A stretch of 64,000 nucleotides of DNA from Ruegeria sp. 6PALISEP08 (GTDB lineage: Bacteria; Pseudomonadota; Alphaproteobacteria; Rhodobacterales; Rhodobacteraceae): positions 1 through 64,000 of the forward strand of contig NZ_LGXZ01000006.1 of assembly GCF_001238295.1 (NCBI RefSeq). Direction: 5' to 3'. Position numbers and translations under genes: made by a program. The notes below the pieces were generated by a model. It was given only the letters and a program-made list of their open reading frames with translations, had not been told where the DNA came from and made no database searches. This document shows positions 33,626 to 43,066 of this stretch, piece after piece; position 1 is the stretch's first letter, and every line of letters begins with the position of its first letter.

Positions 33626-34351
33626 ATGAGTGCGAAGATCAGACTGTATGTAGAGCAGCCCTTGGGTCAGGGGCAATCGGTTCCTTTGACGCGCGACCAG
33701 GCGCATTACCTGTTTGGCGTCATGCGTCTTGCTGTCAAAGGGCAGGTCGCCCTGTTCAACGGGCAAGATGGAGAATGGCTGGCGGAAGTGTCCGACGCGG
33801 GCAAACGCAGTGGGACGTTAACCTGCGTTGAGCAGACGAAACCGTTGCAGTTGCCGCCCGATCTGTGGTTCCTGTTCGCGCCGATCAAAAAGGCGCGTAC
33901 CGATTTCATCGTGGAAAAAGCCGCTGAAATGGGTGCGGGGCGCATCATGCCTGTTCAGACCGAATTCACCAATTCCGAACGCATCCGGCAAGACCGGTTG
34001 CAGGCCCATGCAGTTGAGGCGGCAGAGCAGTGTGGTGGAACATTCGTGCCCGAGGTCGCCGATCTTCAGCGGCTGGATCGCCTGCTGGATGGCTGGCCTG
34101 AAGACCGGCAGTTGATGTTCTGCAACGAGGCCGAGGTCGGCTCTGCCCTGCGATTGGCTGCCAATGAAAAAGGTCGCCCGTGGGCGATTCTCATCGGCCC
34201 GGAAGGTGGCTTTTCCAATAAAGAGCGCGCCCGTCTGTCAGCTTTGCCCTATGCGCATGTTGTCAGCCTGGGTCCGCGCATCCTACGGGCGGATACGGCG
34301 GCTGTGGCTGCGTTGACGATGTGGCAGCAGGCGCTGGGGGATTGGTCGTGA
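33626..34351 (+). CDS. rsmE: 16S rRNA (uracil(1498)-N3)-methyltransferase
   Basis: The 241-residue SPOUT-type methyltransferase has an N-terminal PUA-like domain (HYLFGVMRLAVKGQVALFNG) and the knotted SAM-binding motif AILIGPEGGFSNKERARL, then VSLGPRILRADTAAVAAL. It methylates U1498 of 16S rRNA. It is divergent from ubiA and ends with a GTGA overlap into the nuclease gene. Confidence 0.94.
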   Translation: MSAKIRLYVEQPLGQGQSVPLTRDQAHYLFGVMRLAVKGQVALFNGQDGEWLAEVSDAGKRSGTLTCVEQTKPLQLPPDLWFLFAPIKKARTDFIVEKAAEMGAGRIMPVQTEFTNSERIRQDRLQAHAVEAAEQCGGTFVPEVADLQRLDRLLDGWPEDRQLMFCNEAEVGSALRLAANEKGRPWAILIGPEGGFSNKERARLSALPYAHVVSLGPRILRADTAAVAALTMWQQALGDWS

Positions 34352-35079
34352 AAGGGAAATATCAGGACTGGCTGGTCGCTCAAGGCTACAATGAAAACAC
34401 CTGCAATACCCAAATGGCCCATATTCGGGCCATTGAGAAGCATTATGGTGAATTGCTGCCCCTGCTCTCAGACGGTGGCCTGGACAAGCTGGTCGAGGAC
34501 TTCACCTATTCGAAAGAAGATGAGCGGGCTGGGCGGCCCAACCCGAGTAAGGTGGATTTTAGCGGCAGAGTCTACACCCGTCTCCAATCGTTGAAAGGCG
34601 CGTTACGCCGATATGCGCGGTTCGTTTCGGAAGGTTTTGATCCTGAGTTGGATGAACCTACACCTAGAGATCCGACCGAACATGCCAAGTCGGAGCAATC
34701 TGAGAAACAGCGTTTCGCGTTGGAGCGCGACATGCAAGCAGCCTTGCGCAGAAACATATCCGCTCTGGAGATTGGCCTGACCATCATAGATGACGGCGCG
34801 GAACGTTCGGTCGATTCTGGATTCATCGATATCCTTTGCGAAGACCCGTCCGGTCAGATGGTTGTCATTGAATTGAAAGCCGGGAAGACAGATAGCCGGG
34901 TTGTCGGGCAGATTCTGGGATATATGGGCGATCTGATCGCCGAAGACGAACCTCAGGCCATCCGTGGAGTGATCGTGGCTCACAGTTTTGACAAACGGAC
35001 ATTGGCCGCAGCGCGCGCGATCCCCAACTTAAGACTTGTGACTTACGCAATAGAGTTTTCCTTCGAGGCCCTGTCATGA
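34348..35079 (+). CDS. NucS-like nuclease (PD-(D/E)xK fold) with N-terminal extension
   Basis: The 243-residue protein starts with GTG inside the rsmE stop. The C-terminal 110 residues carry SVDSGFIDILCEDPSG and VVIELKAGK, a D...ExK nuclease core, followed by QILGYMGDL, similar to the Q-motif of NucS. The N-terminal 110 residues (LVAQGYNENTCNTQMAHIRAIEKHYG) look like an unrelated helical domain that may bind DNA. NucS/EndoMS is best known from archaea and actinobacteria, so this is an unusual architecture. GTGA and ATGA overlaps tie it to rsmE and to the next gene. Confidence 0.7.
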   Translation: MKGKYQDWLVAQGYNENTCNTQMAHIRAIEKHYGELLPLLSDGGLDKLVEDFTYSKEDERAGRPNPSKVDFSGRVYTRLQSLKGALRRYARFVSEGFDPELDEPTPRDPTEHAKSEQSEKQRFALERDMQAALRRNISALEIGLTIIDDGAERSVDSGFIDILCEDPSGQMVVIELKAGKTDSRVVGQILGYMGDLIAEDEPQAIRGVIVAHSFDKRTLAAARAIPNLRLVTYAIEFSFEALS

Positions 35080-35603
35080 GTTTCATCCGACCCGAGGCAA
35101 AACTGGCGCTGTGGCGTTGGCGCGAAGTTCTGGTTGCAGTCTTTGTCCTGATCCTGGGCCTTAGCTGGGTCAGCGGGCCGGGTGGGTTGCTGGCATGGTT
35201 GGGTTGGGTCTTGATCTTGGTGTCTGCGGCGCTGGCCGTGATTGGCGTGCAGCGCGCCCGGTTCAGAACCGGCGCAGGCGGGCAGGGCGTCGTGACGGTG
35301 GACGAAGGACAAATCACCTATCTCGGCCCTCTGGATGGCGGTATTGTTGCGACTCGCGAAATTGAAAGGCTTGCGCTCGACCCGACCTCAAGCCCCGCGC
35401 ATTGGGTTTTGGATCAGTCGGGACAGCCGACGCTTCACATTCCTGTGAATGCAGAAGGGGCCGAGGCATTGTTTGACGTGTTTTCCAGCCTGCCTGGGCT
35501 GAAAACGGAACAGATGTTGTCAGAACTCAACGGCAAATCGCGGCATCCCGTGGTCATCTGGGAACGCACCCCGTCGCGCCCAGCGCATTTGCGGTTGCAT
35601 TGA
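35076..35603 (+). CDS. Membrane protein of unknown function
   Basis: The 175-residue protein has two N-terminal hydrophobic helices (VLVAVFVLILGLSWVSG and LLAWLGWVLILVSAALAVIG) followed by a soluble domain of about 110 residues. That domain is PH-like in strand pattern (GVVTVDEGQITYLGP, REIERLALDP). No catalytic motif is seen. It overlaps the nuclease gene by four bases. Confidence 0.72.
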   Translation: MSFIRPEAKLALWRWREVLVAVFVLILGLSWVSGPGGLLAWLGWVLILVSAALAVIGVQRARFRTGAGGQGVVTVDEGQITYLGPLDGGIVATREIERLALDPTSSPAHWVLDQSGQPTLHIPVNAEGAEALFDVFSSLPGLKTEQMLSELNGKSRHPVVIWERTPSRPAHLRLH

Positions 35604-35668
35604 CACTAGCGTCATTTAAGACCACGACTGACCTTCAAGACAGATACATCAGGATCGGAGCACGGTTC

Positions 35669-37039
35669 ATGTCCATCCCTCAGTCCGGCGGCGGTCCGAT
35701 CGAACGCCATGAACAACTGGCCGAATACCTGGAATCAGGCTGCAAACCCAAAGAAGACTGGCGCATTGGCACCGAACACGAAAAGTTCGGCTATTGCAAA
35801 GACACGCTGAAGCCGCTGCCCTTTGAGGGCAAACGCTCGATTGTGGCTGTGCTGGAAGGTCTGCGGGACCGCCATGGTTGGGGCGAGGTGCGCGAAGGCG
35901 ACAAGCTGATCGGTCTGGAAAAAGATGGTGCCAATGTCAGCCTGGAACCGGGTGGCGCGCTGGAGCTGTCAGGTGCCCCGTTGGAGACGATCCACGAGAC
36001 CTGCGATGAGGTGAACATCCACTTGCGTGAGGTGAAGGATATCGCCGATGAGATTGGCGTTGGCTTCATCGGCTTGGGTGCCGCCCCGATCTGGACCCAC
36101 GAGGAAATGCCGTTGATGCCCAAGGGGCGTTATCGGCTGATGAACGACTATATGGAGAAGGTCGGCACCATGGGCCGCGCCATGATGCGGCGCACCTGCA
36201 CCGTGCAGGTCAATATCGACTTTGGGTCCGAGGCTGACATGGTGCAGAAACTGCGTGTTGCACTTGCGCTTCAGCCGGTGGCGACCGCTCTGTTTGCCAA
36301 TTCGCCCTTCTTCGAGGGCAAGCCCAACGGTCAGAAAAGCTGGCGCAGCCATATCTGGCGGCATCTGGACGATGCGCGCACCGGGATGCTGCCTTTTGTG
36401 TTCGAAGACGGCTTCGGGTTCGAGCGCTACGTGCAATATGCGCTCGATGTGCCGATGTATTTTGTCTATCGCGATGGAAATTATATCAACGCGCTGGGCA
36501 TGTCGTTCCGCGATTTCCTGAAAGGTGAGCTGCCAGCCCTGCCGGGCGAAACGCCGACCCTCAGTGATTGGGCCGATCACCTGACCACCGCCTTCCCCGA
36601 AGCGCGGATCAAGAAATTCATGGAGATGCGCGGCGCCGATGGTGGCCCATGGCGTCGTCTCTGCGCGCTGCCTGCTTTCTGGGTTGGTCTGACCTACGAT
36701 CAGGGCGCGCTGGATGCGGCCTGGGATCTGGTCAAGGGCTGGGACGCTGAAACGCGCGAGGAACTGCGTGTTCAGGCCGCGGTTCATGGCCTTCAGGCGC
36801 AGGTCGGCGACATCAACATGCATGATCTGGCGCGTGAGGTCGTAGCGATTTCTGAGGCGGGCCTTAAATCCCGCGCCTTCCCCGGTGCGGGCGGTCTGGT
36901 CCCGGACGAGACGCATTTCCTGAATGCGCTCAAGGAAAGCATCGACACCGGCAAGGTTCCCGCTGATGAGTTGCTGGATCACTACAATGGTGACTGGAAT
37001 GGCGACCTGACCCGGATTTTCCCGGAATACAGCTATTGA
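35669..37039 (+). CDS. gshA: Glutamate--cysteine ligase (plant/alphaproteobacterial type)
   Basis: The 456-residue enzyme makes gamma-glutamylcysteine, the first step of glutathione synthesis. It is the GCS2-like form found in plants and alphaproteobacteria: WRIGTEHEKFGY, GANVSLEPGGALELSGAPL and MMRRTCTVQVNIDFGSEADM are present. I start at MSIPQSGGG (35669), where GGAG lies 8 bases upstream, rather than at a GTG or ATG about 70 bases earlier. Confidence 0.93.
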   Translation: MSIPQSGGGPIERHEQLAEYLESGCKPKEDWRIGTEHEKFGYCKDTLKPLPFEGKRSIVAVLEGLRDRHGWGEVREGDKLIGLEKDGANVSLEPGGALELSGAPLETIHETCDEVNIHLREVKDIADEIGVGFIGLGAAPIWTHEEMPLMPKGRYRLMNDYMEKVGTMGRAMMRRTCTVQVNIDFGSEADMVQKLRVALALQPVATALFANSPFFEGKPNGQKSWRSHIWRHLDDARTGMLPFVFEDGFGFERYVQYALDVPMYFVYRDGNYINALGMSFRDFLKGELPALPGETPTLSDWADHLTTAFPEARIKKFMEMRGADGGPWRRLCALPAFWVGLTYDQGALDAAWDLVKGWDAETREELRVQAAVHGLQAQVGDINMHDLAREVVAISEAGLKSRAFPGAGGLVPDETHFLNALKESIDTGKVPADELLDHYNGDWNGDLTRIFPEYSY

Positions 37040-37110
37040 TCCGCACCGTCCCGCTTGCATTCGCAGGGCGGGGCCGATAGCAGGTTCTCGACCAAATTCA
37101 GAGGGCCGTC

Positions 37111-38184
37111 ATGGACGATCTTAAGGCAAAATACCTGGGCCAAATCGCCGAAGCTGGCGACGAAAACGCACTTGAGGCGATCCGTGTCGCGGCTGTTGGC
37201 AAAAAAGGCGAGGTCGCGTTGAAGATGCGCGAGCTGGGCAAGATGACACCCGAAGAGCGTCAGGTTGCAGGCCCCGCCCTGAACGCCCTGAAGGATGAGA
37301 TCAACTCGGCTCTGTCCGCCAAGAAGGCCGCTTTGGCAGATGCCGCGCTGGATGAGCGTCTGCGGACCGAATGGCTGGACGTCACCTTGCCGACCCGTGC
37401 ACGCCGTCAGGGCTCGATCCACCCGGTCAGCCAGGCGACCGAGGAACTGACTGCGATCTTTGCCGAACTAGGCTTCTCCGTCGCCGAAGGGCCGCGGATC
37501 GAGACCGATTGGCACAACTTTGACGCCCTGAACATCCCCGGCCATCACCCCGCGCGGGCGGAGATGGACACGTTCTACATGCACCGCGCCGAGGGCGACA
37601 ATCGCCCGCCGCACGTGCTGCGTACCCATACCTCACCCGTCCAGATCCGTTCTATGGAACTGCAGGGCGCGCCGATCCGCATCATTTGTCCGGGCGGCGT
37701 GTATCGCGCTGACTATGACCAGACCCACACGCCGATGTTCCATCAGGTCGAGGGGCTGGCCATCGACAAGGACATCTCGATGGCGAACCTGAAATGGGTT
37801 CTGGAAGAGTTCGTGAAAGCGTTCTTCGAGGTCGACGATGTCGAGCTGCGCTTCCGCGCCTCGCACTTCCCCTTCACCGAACCGTCGGCCGAGGTCGATA
37901 TCCGCTGTTCCTGGGACAACGGCCAGCTGAAGATCGGCGAGGGTGACGACTGGATGGAGATTCTGGGCTCGGGCATGGTCCACCCCAAGGTGATCGCCGC
38001 CGGTGGGATTGATCCGGACGTCTATCAGGGTTTTGCGTTTGGGATTGGTATCGACCGTTTGGCGATGCTGAAATACGGCATCCCTGATTTGCGGGCATTC
38101 TTTGATAGCGATCTGCGTTGGTTGAGGCACTACGGGTTCGCGGCACTGGATATGCCGAACCTGCATGGTGGTTTGTCGCGGTGA
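37111..38184 (+). CDS. pheS: Phenylalanine--tRNA ligase alpha subunit
   Basis: The 357-residue catalytic subunit has an N-terminal coiled-coil that grips tRNA and class II motifs: motif 2 in [27 protein letters not shown] and motif 3 in [18 protein letters not shown]. Length is typical. Its stop overlaps the GTG of an orphan gene. The beta subunit gene lies 1.7 kb downstream instead of directly adjacent. Confidence 0.96.
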   Translation: MDDLKAKYLGQIAEAGDENALEAIRVAAVGKKGEVALKMRELGKMTPEERQVAGPALNALKDEINSALSAKKAALADAALDERLRTEWLDVTLPTRARRQGSIHPVSQATEELTAIFAELGFSVAEGPRIETDWHNFDALNIPGHHPARAEMDTFYMHRAEGDNRPPHVLRTHTSPVQIRSMELQGAPIRIICPGGVYRADYDQTHTPMFHQVEGLAIDKDISMANLKWVLEEFVKAFFEVDDVELRFRASHFPFTEPSAEVDIRCSWDNGQLKIGEGDDWMEILGSGMVHPKVIAAGGIDPDVYQGFAFGIGIDRLAMLKYGIPDLRAFFDSDLRWLRHYGFAALDMPNLHGGLSR

Positions 38185-38738
38185 GCGAAGTGGACGTGAT
38201 CACGGCATGCGAGAATGTGTGTCGTGATTTCAATTTCCTGGGTAACTTGGGAGAATGGGTAAATAACTTTGGTCCTGCGATAGCATTTTTGGGTGGTATC
38301 GCTTTGTTCTTCTTGCAGCGAAAAAATGATCGCACTGCAGCATTGAGAGCTCGTCGTCTGGAAGTCTATCTAGAAACAGTCGTTGTACTGCGAGATGTTA
38401 TCTTAGCCTTACGATATGATGCTGCCATAACAGAGATTGGCAAGTTGTTTCGTCAATTCGAGATGAGTTATGCAAAGGTCCTTCTTTCGGGAGTGGATGA
38501 CGTAATCGAAGTTACAAATGCTGCTAGAGCATCAGTCATGAGTGCGATGGAGGCACATGCTTCCAAAGAAACACGGCGTATTGTTGAGGCAAACGCGGAA
38601 ACAGAACGTCTATTTATCAAGTGTATCGATCGAATGCGACAGGACATGCACTTTGGAACCGGAGTTTCATCAGAGTTTTCTTCCGATGAAGTCGCAGACA
38701 GAATTAAAGAGCTGATGATTGAGGCGAACCTTAGCTAG
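38181..38738 (+). CDS. Orphan membrane protein inserted between pheS and pheT
   Basis: The 185-residue protein starts with GTG overlapping the pheS stop (GTGA). One transmembrane helix ([18 protein letters not shown]) is followed by a long helical region with a polar, coiled-coil-like pattern. No family is recognised. Codon use is clearly more AT-rich than in pheS and pheT (for example runs such as gttatcttagccttacgata), which suggests recent acquisition. Expression probably depends on read-through from pheS. Confidence 0.7.
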   Translation: MSEVDVITACENVCRDFNFLGNLGEWVNNFGPAIAFLGGIALFFLQRKNDRTAALRARRLEVYLETVVVLRDVILALRYDAAITEIGKLFRQFEMSYAKVLLSGVDDVIEVTNAARASVMSAMEAHASKETRRIVEANAETERLFIKCIDRMRQDMHFGTGVSSEFSSDEVADRIKELMIEANLS

Positions 38739-38986
38739 ATATTAGCTTACCAGAAAGGCGTGGAGCAAAGGCCGATAGGCCGCCGCGCCATCGCCAGACC
38801 GCCCGCACGGGCTGGCGATTTGTCCCTGCAAGCGCTCCGTTTGAACGATACACGGACATGGCCACCATAAACTGCCCATCACAACTGGAAGATCGCCATC
38901 CCACGGTCTGGCGATAGCGCGGCTTGTCACAATCTCCCACGGGGTTGTGACGTGACAGCGGGCGCAGGCTCGCTAGGTTTCGGTGG
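38739..38986. repeat. Intergenic segment rich in inverted repeats
   Basis: Several hairpins are visible. One is atcgccag/ctggcgat around 38790-38820. Another is a related atcgcca/tggcgat pair at about 38892-38915, and the two share the word catcgccagacc in opposite orientations. A third pairs gtcacaa (38926-38932) with ttgtgac (38945-38951). No U-run follows. The segment could mark an insertion junction or contain a structured RNA leader of the esterase gene. Confidence 0.5.
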
Positions 38987-39781
38987 ATGATTTACCGACT
39001 GCTCTGCCTTCTTCTGCTGACCGCAACCCAAGCCGCCGCCGTGGACACGTGCCACGGCGATACCGCCTGTCAGGTCGGCGACCGTTCATACCACGTTCTG
39101 GAACCTGATGGCTGGGACGGAGAAACGCCTCTGCCGGTGTTGCTGCATTTCCACGGCTGGGCGCGGCAGGGGACTGTGGTGGTGAATCACGAACGAATCG
39201 CCGGGGCGACCAAGCTGCGCGGTGTGTTGCTGGTAGCCCCGAACGGATTGGGCAAAAGCTGGGATTTCTGGACCTCGGACACCGGCGATGTATCCTTTGC
39301 GGATCGGGTGCTTGAGGATGTAGCGAAACGTTATCCGATTGATCCGGACCGTATCTATGTCTCGGGCTATTCCTTCGGCGGTGCGATGGCGTGGCGCTAT
39401 GTGTGCCAGTCGGGCAACGACGTTGCCGCCTTGCTGGCCGTTGCAGGTTCGATCCGTCAGACGGCAGACTGCCCCGAAGCCCCGCGCGAGGTGCGTCACG
39501 TGCATGGTCTCAGCGATACGGTGATGGACTTCCCTTATGGCGCAAATGGTGACACGACCTATCCGGTCGCCTTGTGGCGCGCGGCCTATGACTGCCACGA
39601 TGCCACGCCGCGTGGTGAGTGGAGCGTGGTGCCGATCCTGACCCTCAGCCGGGTGGAATGGACGGATTGCGCGCAGGGGCATGTGGTACTGGACACCCAT
39701 CCGGGCGGGCATTTCATCCCCCACGGCTGGATCGGGCGGCAGTTGGACGAGCTTTTGGGCCGCACCCCCACCTATCCGTGA
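38987..39781 (+). CDS. Secreted PHB depolymerase/feruloyl esterase-like hydrolase
   Basis: The 264-residue alpha/beta hydrolase has a signal peptide (MIYRLLCLLLLTATQAAA). The nucleophile elbow GYSFGGAMAW contains the catalytic Ser. LLHFHGWARQG is the oxyanion region and THPGGHFIPHGW carries the likely catalytic His. Cys residues (DTCHGDTACQVG and others) suggest disulfides in the periplasm or outside the cell. The LpqC/PHB depolymerase-type family covers polyester and feruloyl ester hydrolases; the substrate is not determined. Confidence 0.82.
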   Translation: MIYRLLCLLLLTATQAAAVDTCHGDTACQVGDRSYHVLEPDGWDGETPLPVLLHFHGWARQGTVVVNHERIAGATKLRGVLLVAPNGLGKSWDFWTSDTGDVSFADRVLEDVAKRYPIDPDRIYVSGYSFGGAMAWRYVCQSGNDVAALLAVAGSIRQTADCPEAPREVRHVHGLSDTVMDFPYGANGDTTYPVALWRAAYDCHDATPRGEWSVVPILTLSRVEWTDCAQGHVVLDTHPGGHFIPHGWIGRQLDELLGRTPTYP

Positions 39782-39859
39782 CGCGCAGCGCTTGCACCCC
39801 GGCTCATTCTTTGCCATTGCCTGTGCCAAACGGATGTTTGCCCAAGAAGGCCGCTTGCA

Positions 39860-42256
39860 ATGAAATTCACACTGTCCTGGCTCAAAGACCACCTCGATAC
39901 TGACGCTTCGGTTGATGAGATCGCCGAGGCGCTGACCGATCTTGGCCTTGAGGTCGAAGAGATCGTGAATCCGGCGGACCGGTTGGCTGGTTTTACGCTG
40001 GGCCATGTGAAGCACGCCGAGAAACACCCCGACGCCGACAAGCTGCGCGTCTGCACGGTTGAGACCGATGAGGGCGATCTGCAGATCATCTGCGGTGCCC
40101 CCAATGCGCGCGAAGGCATCACCGTCGTGGTCTGCAAACCCGGCATGTATATTCCCGGTCTGGATATTACCATCAGCGTCGGCAAGATCCGGGGCGTCGA
40201 AAGCTTTGGCATGATGGCGTCCGAGCGTGAGCTGGAGCTGTCGGAGGAGCATGACGGTATCATCGAGCTGCCCTCAGGCGAGGTCGGCGACCGTTTTGTC
40301 GACTGGTTGGCCGAAAATGATCCGTCCAAGGTCGATCCGATGATCGAGATTGCGATCACGCCCAACCGTCCGGATGCGCTGGGTGTCGAAGGGATCGCGC
40401 GCGATCTGGCCGCACGTGGGATCGGGACTTTGAAGCAGCGTGACTATGTGCCGGTTCCGGGGGATTTCGAGTGCCCGATCAAAGTCAGCATTGACGAAGA
40501 CACTCTGGATGGCGCACCGCATTTCACGGGTCGATTGATCCGGGGTGTCAAGAACGGTCCAAGCCCGCAGTGGCTGCAGGACCAACTGAAAGCTATTGGC
40601 CTGCGTCCGATCTCGGCCTTGGTGGACATCACCAATTATATGACCTTTGATCAAAATCGCCCTCTACACGTTTTCGATGCGGATAAGGTGCAAGGCAACC
40701 TGCGAGTGCATCGCGCCAAAGGTGGCGAGACGCTGGTGGCGCTGGATGAGAAAGAATACACCCTGCAGCCCGGTATGATGGTGATTTCGGACGACAAAGG
40801 CGCCGAATCCATCGCCGGTATCATGGGGGGCGAGGAAACCGGCTGCACCGAAGAGACCGTGAACGTGTTCCTCGAAAGCGCGTTTTGGGATCATGTGCAG
40901 ATTGCGTTGACCGGGCGTGCGCTCAAGATCAATTCGGATGCGCGCTATCGTTTTGAGCGCGGTGTCGACCCGGAATACACCCGCGAAGGGTTGGAACACG
41001 CAACCCAGATGATCCTGGATATCTGTGGGGGTGAGGCATCCAACGTGGTTGAAGCTGGCAAGGCTCCGAACCACGGGCGGGCTTACAAGCTGGATGCGGC
41101 ACGGGTGCAGTCTCTGGTCGGCATGGATATTCCGGAAAGCGAACAGCGTCAGACCCTGACCCGTCTGGGTTTCCGCCTTGAGGGTGAGATGGCCCATGTT
41201 CCCAGCTGGCGCCCCGATATCATGGGCGAGGCCGACCTGGTGGAAGAAGTCGCGCGGATCGCATCCCTGACCAAGTTGCAGGGTAAACCGCTGCCACGCG
41301 TCACCGAAGGCATCCCGAAACCCGTGATGACACCGACACAGCGCCGTCAGTCCATGGCACGCCGTACCTGTGCAGCGCTGGGCTACAACGAATGCGTCAG
41401 TTATACCTTCATTGATCAGGCCTCGGCGGCGTTGTTCGGTGGAGGCGATGAAGCCACGCAACTGGAAAACCCGATCTCGTCTGAGATGAGCCATATGCGC
41501 CCCGATCTGCTGCCCGGCCTGTTGCAGGCCGCTGCCCGCAATCAGGCACGCGGCTATGCGGACGTGGCCCTGTTCGAGGTTGGCCCGGTCTTCCATGATG
41601 GCGAGCCCGGCGACCAGAAAACCCAGATCACCGGACTGCTGGTGGGACGGTCTGGTCCAAAGGATGTACACGGCGCTTCGCGGCCGGTGGATGTGTTCGA
41701 TGCCAAGGCGGATGCCGAGGCTGTCCTGACCGCCATAGGCGCACCTGCCAAGGTCCAGGTTCTGCGCGATGGGGATGCATGGTGGCATCCGGGGCGTCAC
41801 GGCAAGATTTGCCTGGGTCCGAAAAAGGTGCTGGGCGTGTTTGGCGAACTGCATCCGCGTGTGTTGCAAGCGATGGATATCAAAGGCCCGGCGATGGCGT
41901 TTACCATCTGGCCGGACGAGGTGCCGTTGCCGCGTAAATCCGGTGCGACCCGTGCCGCGCTGGAGCTGCGTGACCTTCAGGCGGTCGAGCGTGACTTTGC
42001 CTTTGTGGTTGACGAGGGTGTCGAGGCGCTGACGCTGGTAAATGCTGCAGCGGGTGCCGACAAAGCGCTGATCGAGGACGTACGTGTCTTTGACGAATTC
42101 ATTGGCGGCAGCCTGGGCGAGGGCAAGAAATCTCTCGCCATCACGGTGCGCCTGCAACCTTCGGACGCGACGCTGAAGGAAAAAGACATCGAAGCGGTGG
42201 CCGAGAAGATCATCGCCAAGGTTACCAAAGCGACCGGCGGCGTTCTGCGCGGCTGA
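39860..42256 (+). CDS. pheT: Phenylalanine--tRNA ligase beta subunit
   Basis: The 798-residue subunit opens MKFTLSWLKDHLDTDAS. It has the tRNA-binding OB domain (VKHAEKHPDADKLRVCTVE), B3/B4 editing domain, B5 domain and the C-terminal FDX anticodon-binding domain (RDFAFVVDEGVEALTL). Length is normal. It forms the alpha2-beta2 enzyme with PheS. It is followed by a strong terminator. Confidence 0.96.
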   Translation: MKFTLSWLKDHLDTDASVDEIAEALTDLGLEVEEIVNPADRLAGFTLGHVKHAEKHPDADKLRVCTVETDEGDLQIICGAPNAREGITVVVCKPGMYIPGLDITISVGKIRGVESFGMMASERELELSEEHDGIIELPSGEVGDRFVDWLAENDPSKVDPMIEIAITPNRPDALGVEGIARDLAARGIGTLKQRDYVPVPGDFECPIKVSIDEDTLDGAPHFTGRLIRGVKNGPSPQWLQDQLKAIGLRPISALVDITNYMTFDQNRPLHVFDADKVQGNLRVHRAKGGETLVALDEKEYTLQPGMMVISDDKGAESIAGIMGGEETGCTEETVNVFLESAFWDHVQIALTGRALKINSDARYRFERGVDPEYTREGLEHATQMILDICGGEASNVVEAGKAPNHGRAYKLDAARVQSLVGMDIPESEQRQTLTRLGFRLEGEMAHVPSWRPDIMGEADLVEEVARIASLTKLQGKPLPRVTEGIPKPVMTPTQRRQSMARRTCAALGYNECVSYTFIDQASAALFGGGDEATQLENPISSEMSHMRPDLLPGLLQAAARNQARGYADVALFEVGPVFHDGEPGDQKTQITGLLVGRSGPKDVHGASRPVDVFDAKADAEAVLTAIGAPAKVQVLRDGDAWWHPGRHGKICLGPKKVLGVFGELHPRVLQAMDIKGPAMAFTIWPDEVPLPRKSGATRAALELRDLQAVERDFAFVVDEGVEALTLVNAAAGADKALIEDVRVFDEFIGGSLGEGKKSLAITVRLQPSDATLKEKDIEAVAEKIIAKVTKATGGVLRG

Positions 42257-42286
42257 ACCGACTCCTGATAACTATTCAAAGAAAGA

Positions 42287-42312
42287 GGGGCTCCGGATTC
42301 GGAGCCCCTTTT
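42287..42312 (+). terminator. Intrinsic terminator after pheT
   Basis: A 9-bp stem ggggctccg / cggagcccc with loop gatt is followed by TTTT, 30 bases after the pheT stop. On the minus strand there is no U-run, so it serves mainly pheT. Confidence 0.9.
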
Positions 42313-42330
42313 CAGTTTGCAGATGCCAAA

Positions 42331-42840
42331 TCAGTAAGAGACTTTTGCATGCAGGAAGTCTTTCCAATTCTTGAGATGCGTCCATCTCTGCGCAAAGCGC
42401 TCGACAAACTTTTTGGTAAACGCATCAATGTACGCGTGGTCAGCCGAGGTCATCGCTTCGCCTTCTCGATCTCCGGAGGGGATGCGCAATGTGTCGGGGT
42501 CTTTGTAAGCCGGTACCCGAGCAGGGTTTTCTCTGCCCTGATCAGCACATATTCGGTCTAATTCGTCCATCAGGTAGTCAGCTTTAGCTTTTTGGGCGAC
42601 GTAGTGGCAAATCCATTGGTCAGACTCAAAATCCAATTCCACTACTTCTTGTCGCAGGCGACCTATTTCTTCCCGGAGCTCAGCATTGGTGGCTTCTTCC
42701 GCATTGATACGCTCTTGTTGCGCAACCGCATGGGCAACGACCTGACCAATCCCTTTGGCCACGTCTTTCATATCCCGGTTGTTCTGATTCAGCTTGGTAA
42801 TCGATGCCTGCCGAACAAACCCGTCGAAAAACCCGCCCAT
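42331..42840 (-). CDS. Coiled-coil protein of unknown function
   Basis: The 169-residue protein has no signal peptide or membrane segment. A central heptad-like region (QQERINAEEATNAELREEIG onwards, about 40-75) predicts a coiled coil, and the C-terminal part is basic. No domain is recognised. It is a single gene convergent with pheT, and its codon use is more AT-rich than its neighbours, which hints at acquisition. Confidence 0.65.
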   Translation of the reverse strand: MGGFFDGFVRQASITKLNQNNRDMKDVAKGIGQVVAHAVAQQERINAEEATNAELREEIGRLRQEVVELDFESDQWICHYVAQKAKADYLMDELDRICADQGRENPARVPAYKDPDTLRIPSGDREGEAMTSADHAYIDAFTKKFVERFAQRWTHLKNWKDFLHAKVSY

Positions 42841-43066
42841 CGTTCCGTCCTTGTCTTGCGCTCCGTTTTTGCCACCTGAAGGTGGTCTCGGAAACTGTTT
42901 CAGATCATTGCTTTACTCGAACCTTGTCGAAAATTGCGAGAGCGGTCAACGACCGTTTCAACTCTTGCGGTTGTAGCAGGAAATTCCGCCTCGTTTGCCC
43001 AATCCCTCTCTTGGGTTGTCGCAGCAATAGCACTAGGGTCGCCGCAAAAGGTTAAAGGAGATACCC

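Noticed and set aside
35969..37060. 363-codon minus-strand frame
   Set aside because: Antisense to gshA; shadow frame.
40664..42157. 497-codon minus-strand frame
   Set aside because: Antisense to pheT; composition typical of a shadow frame.
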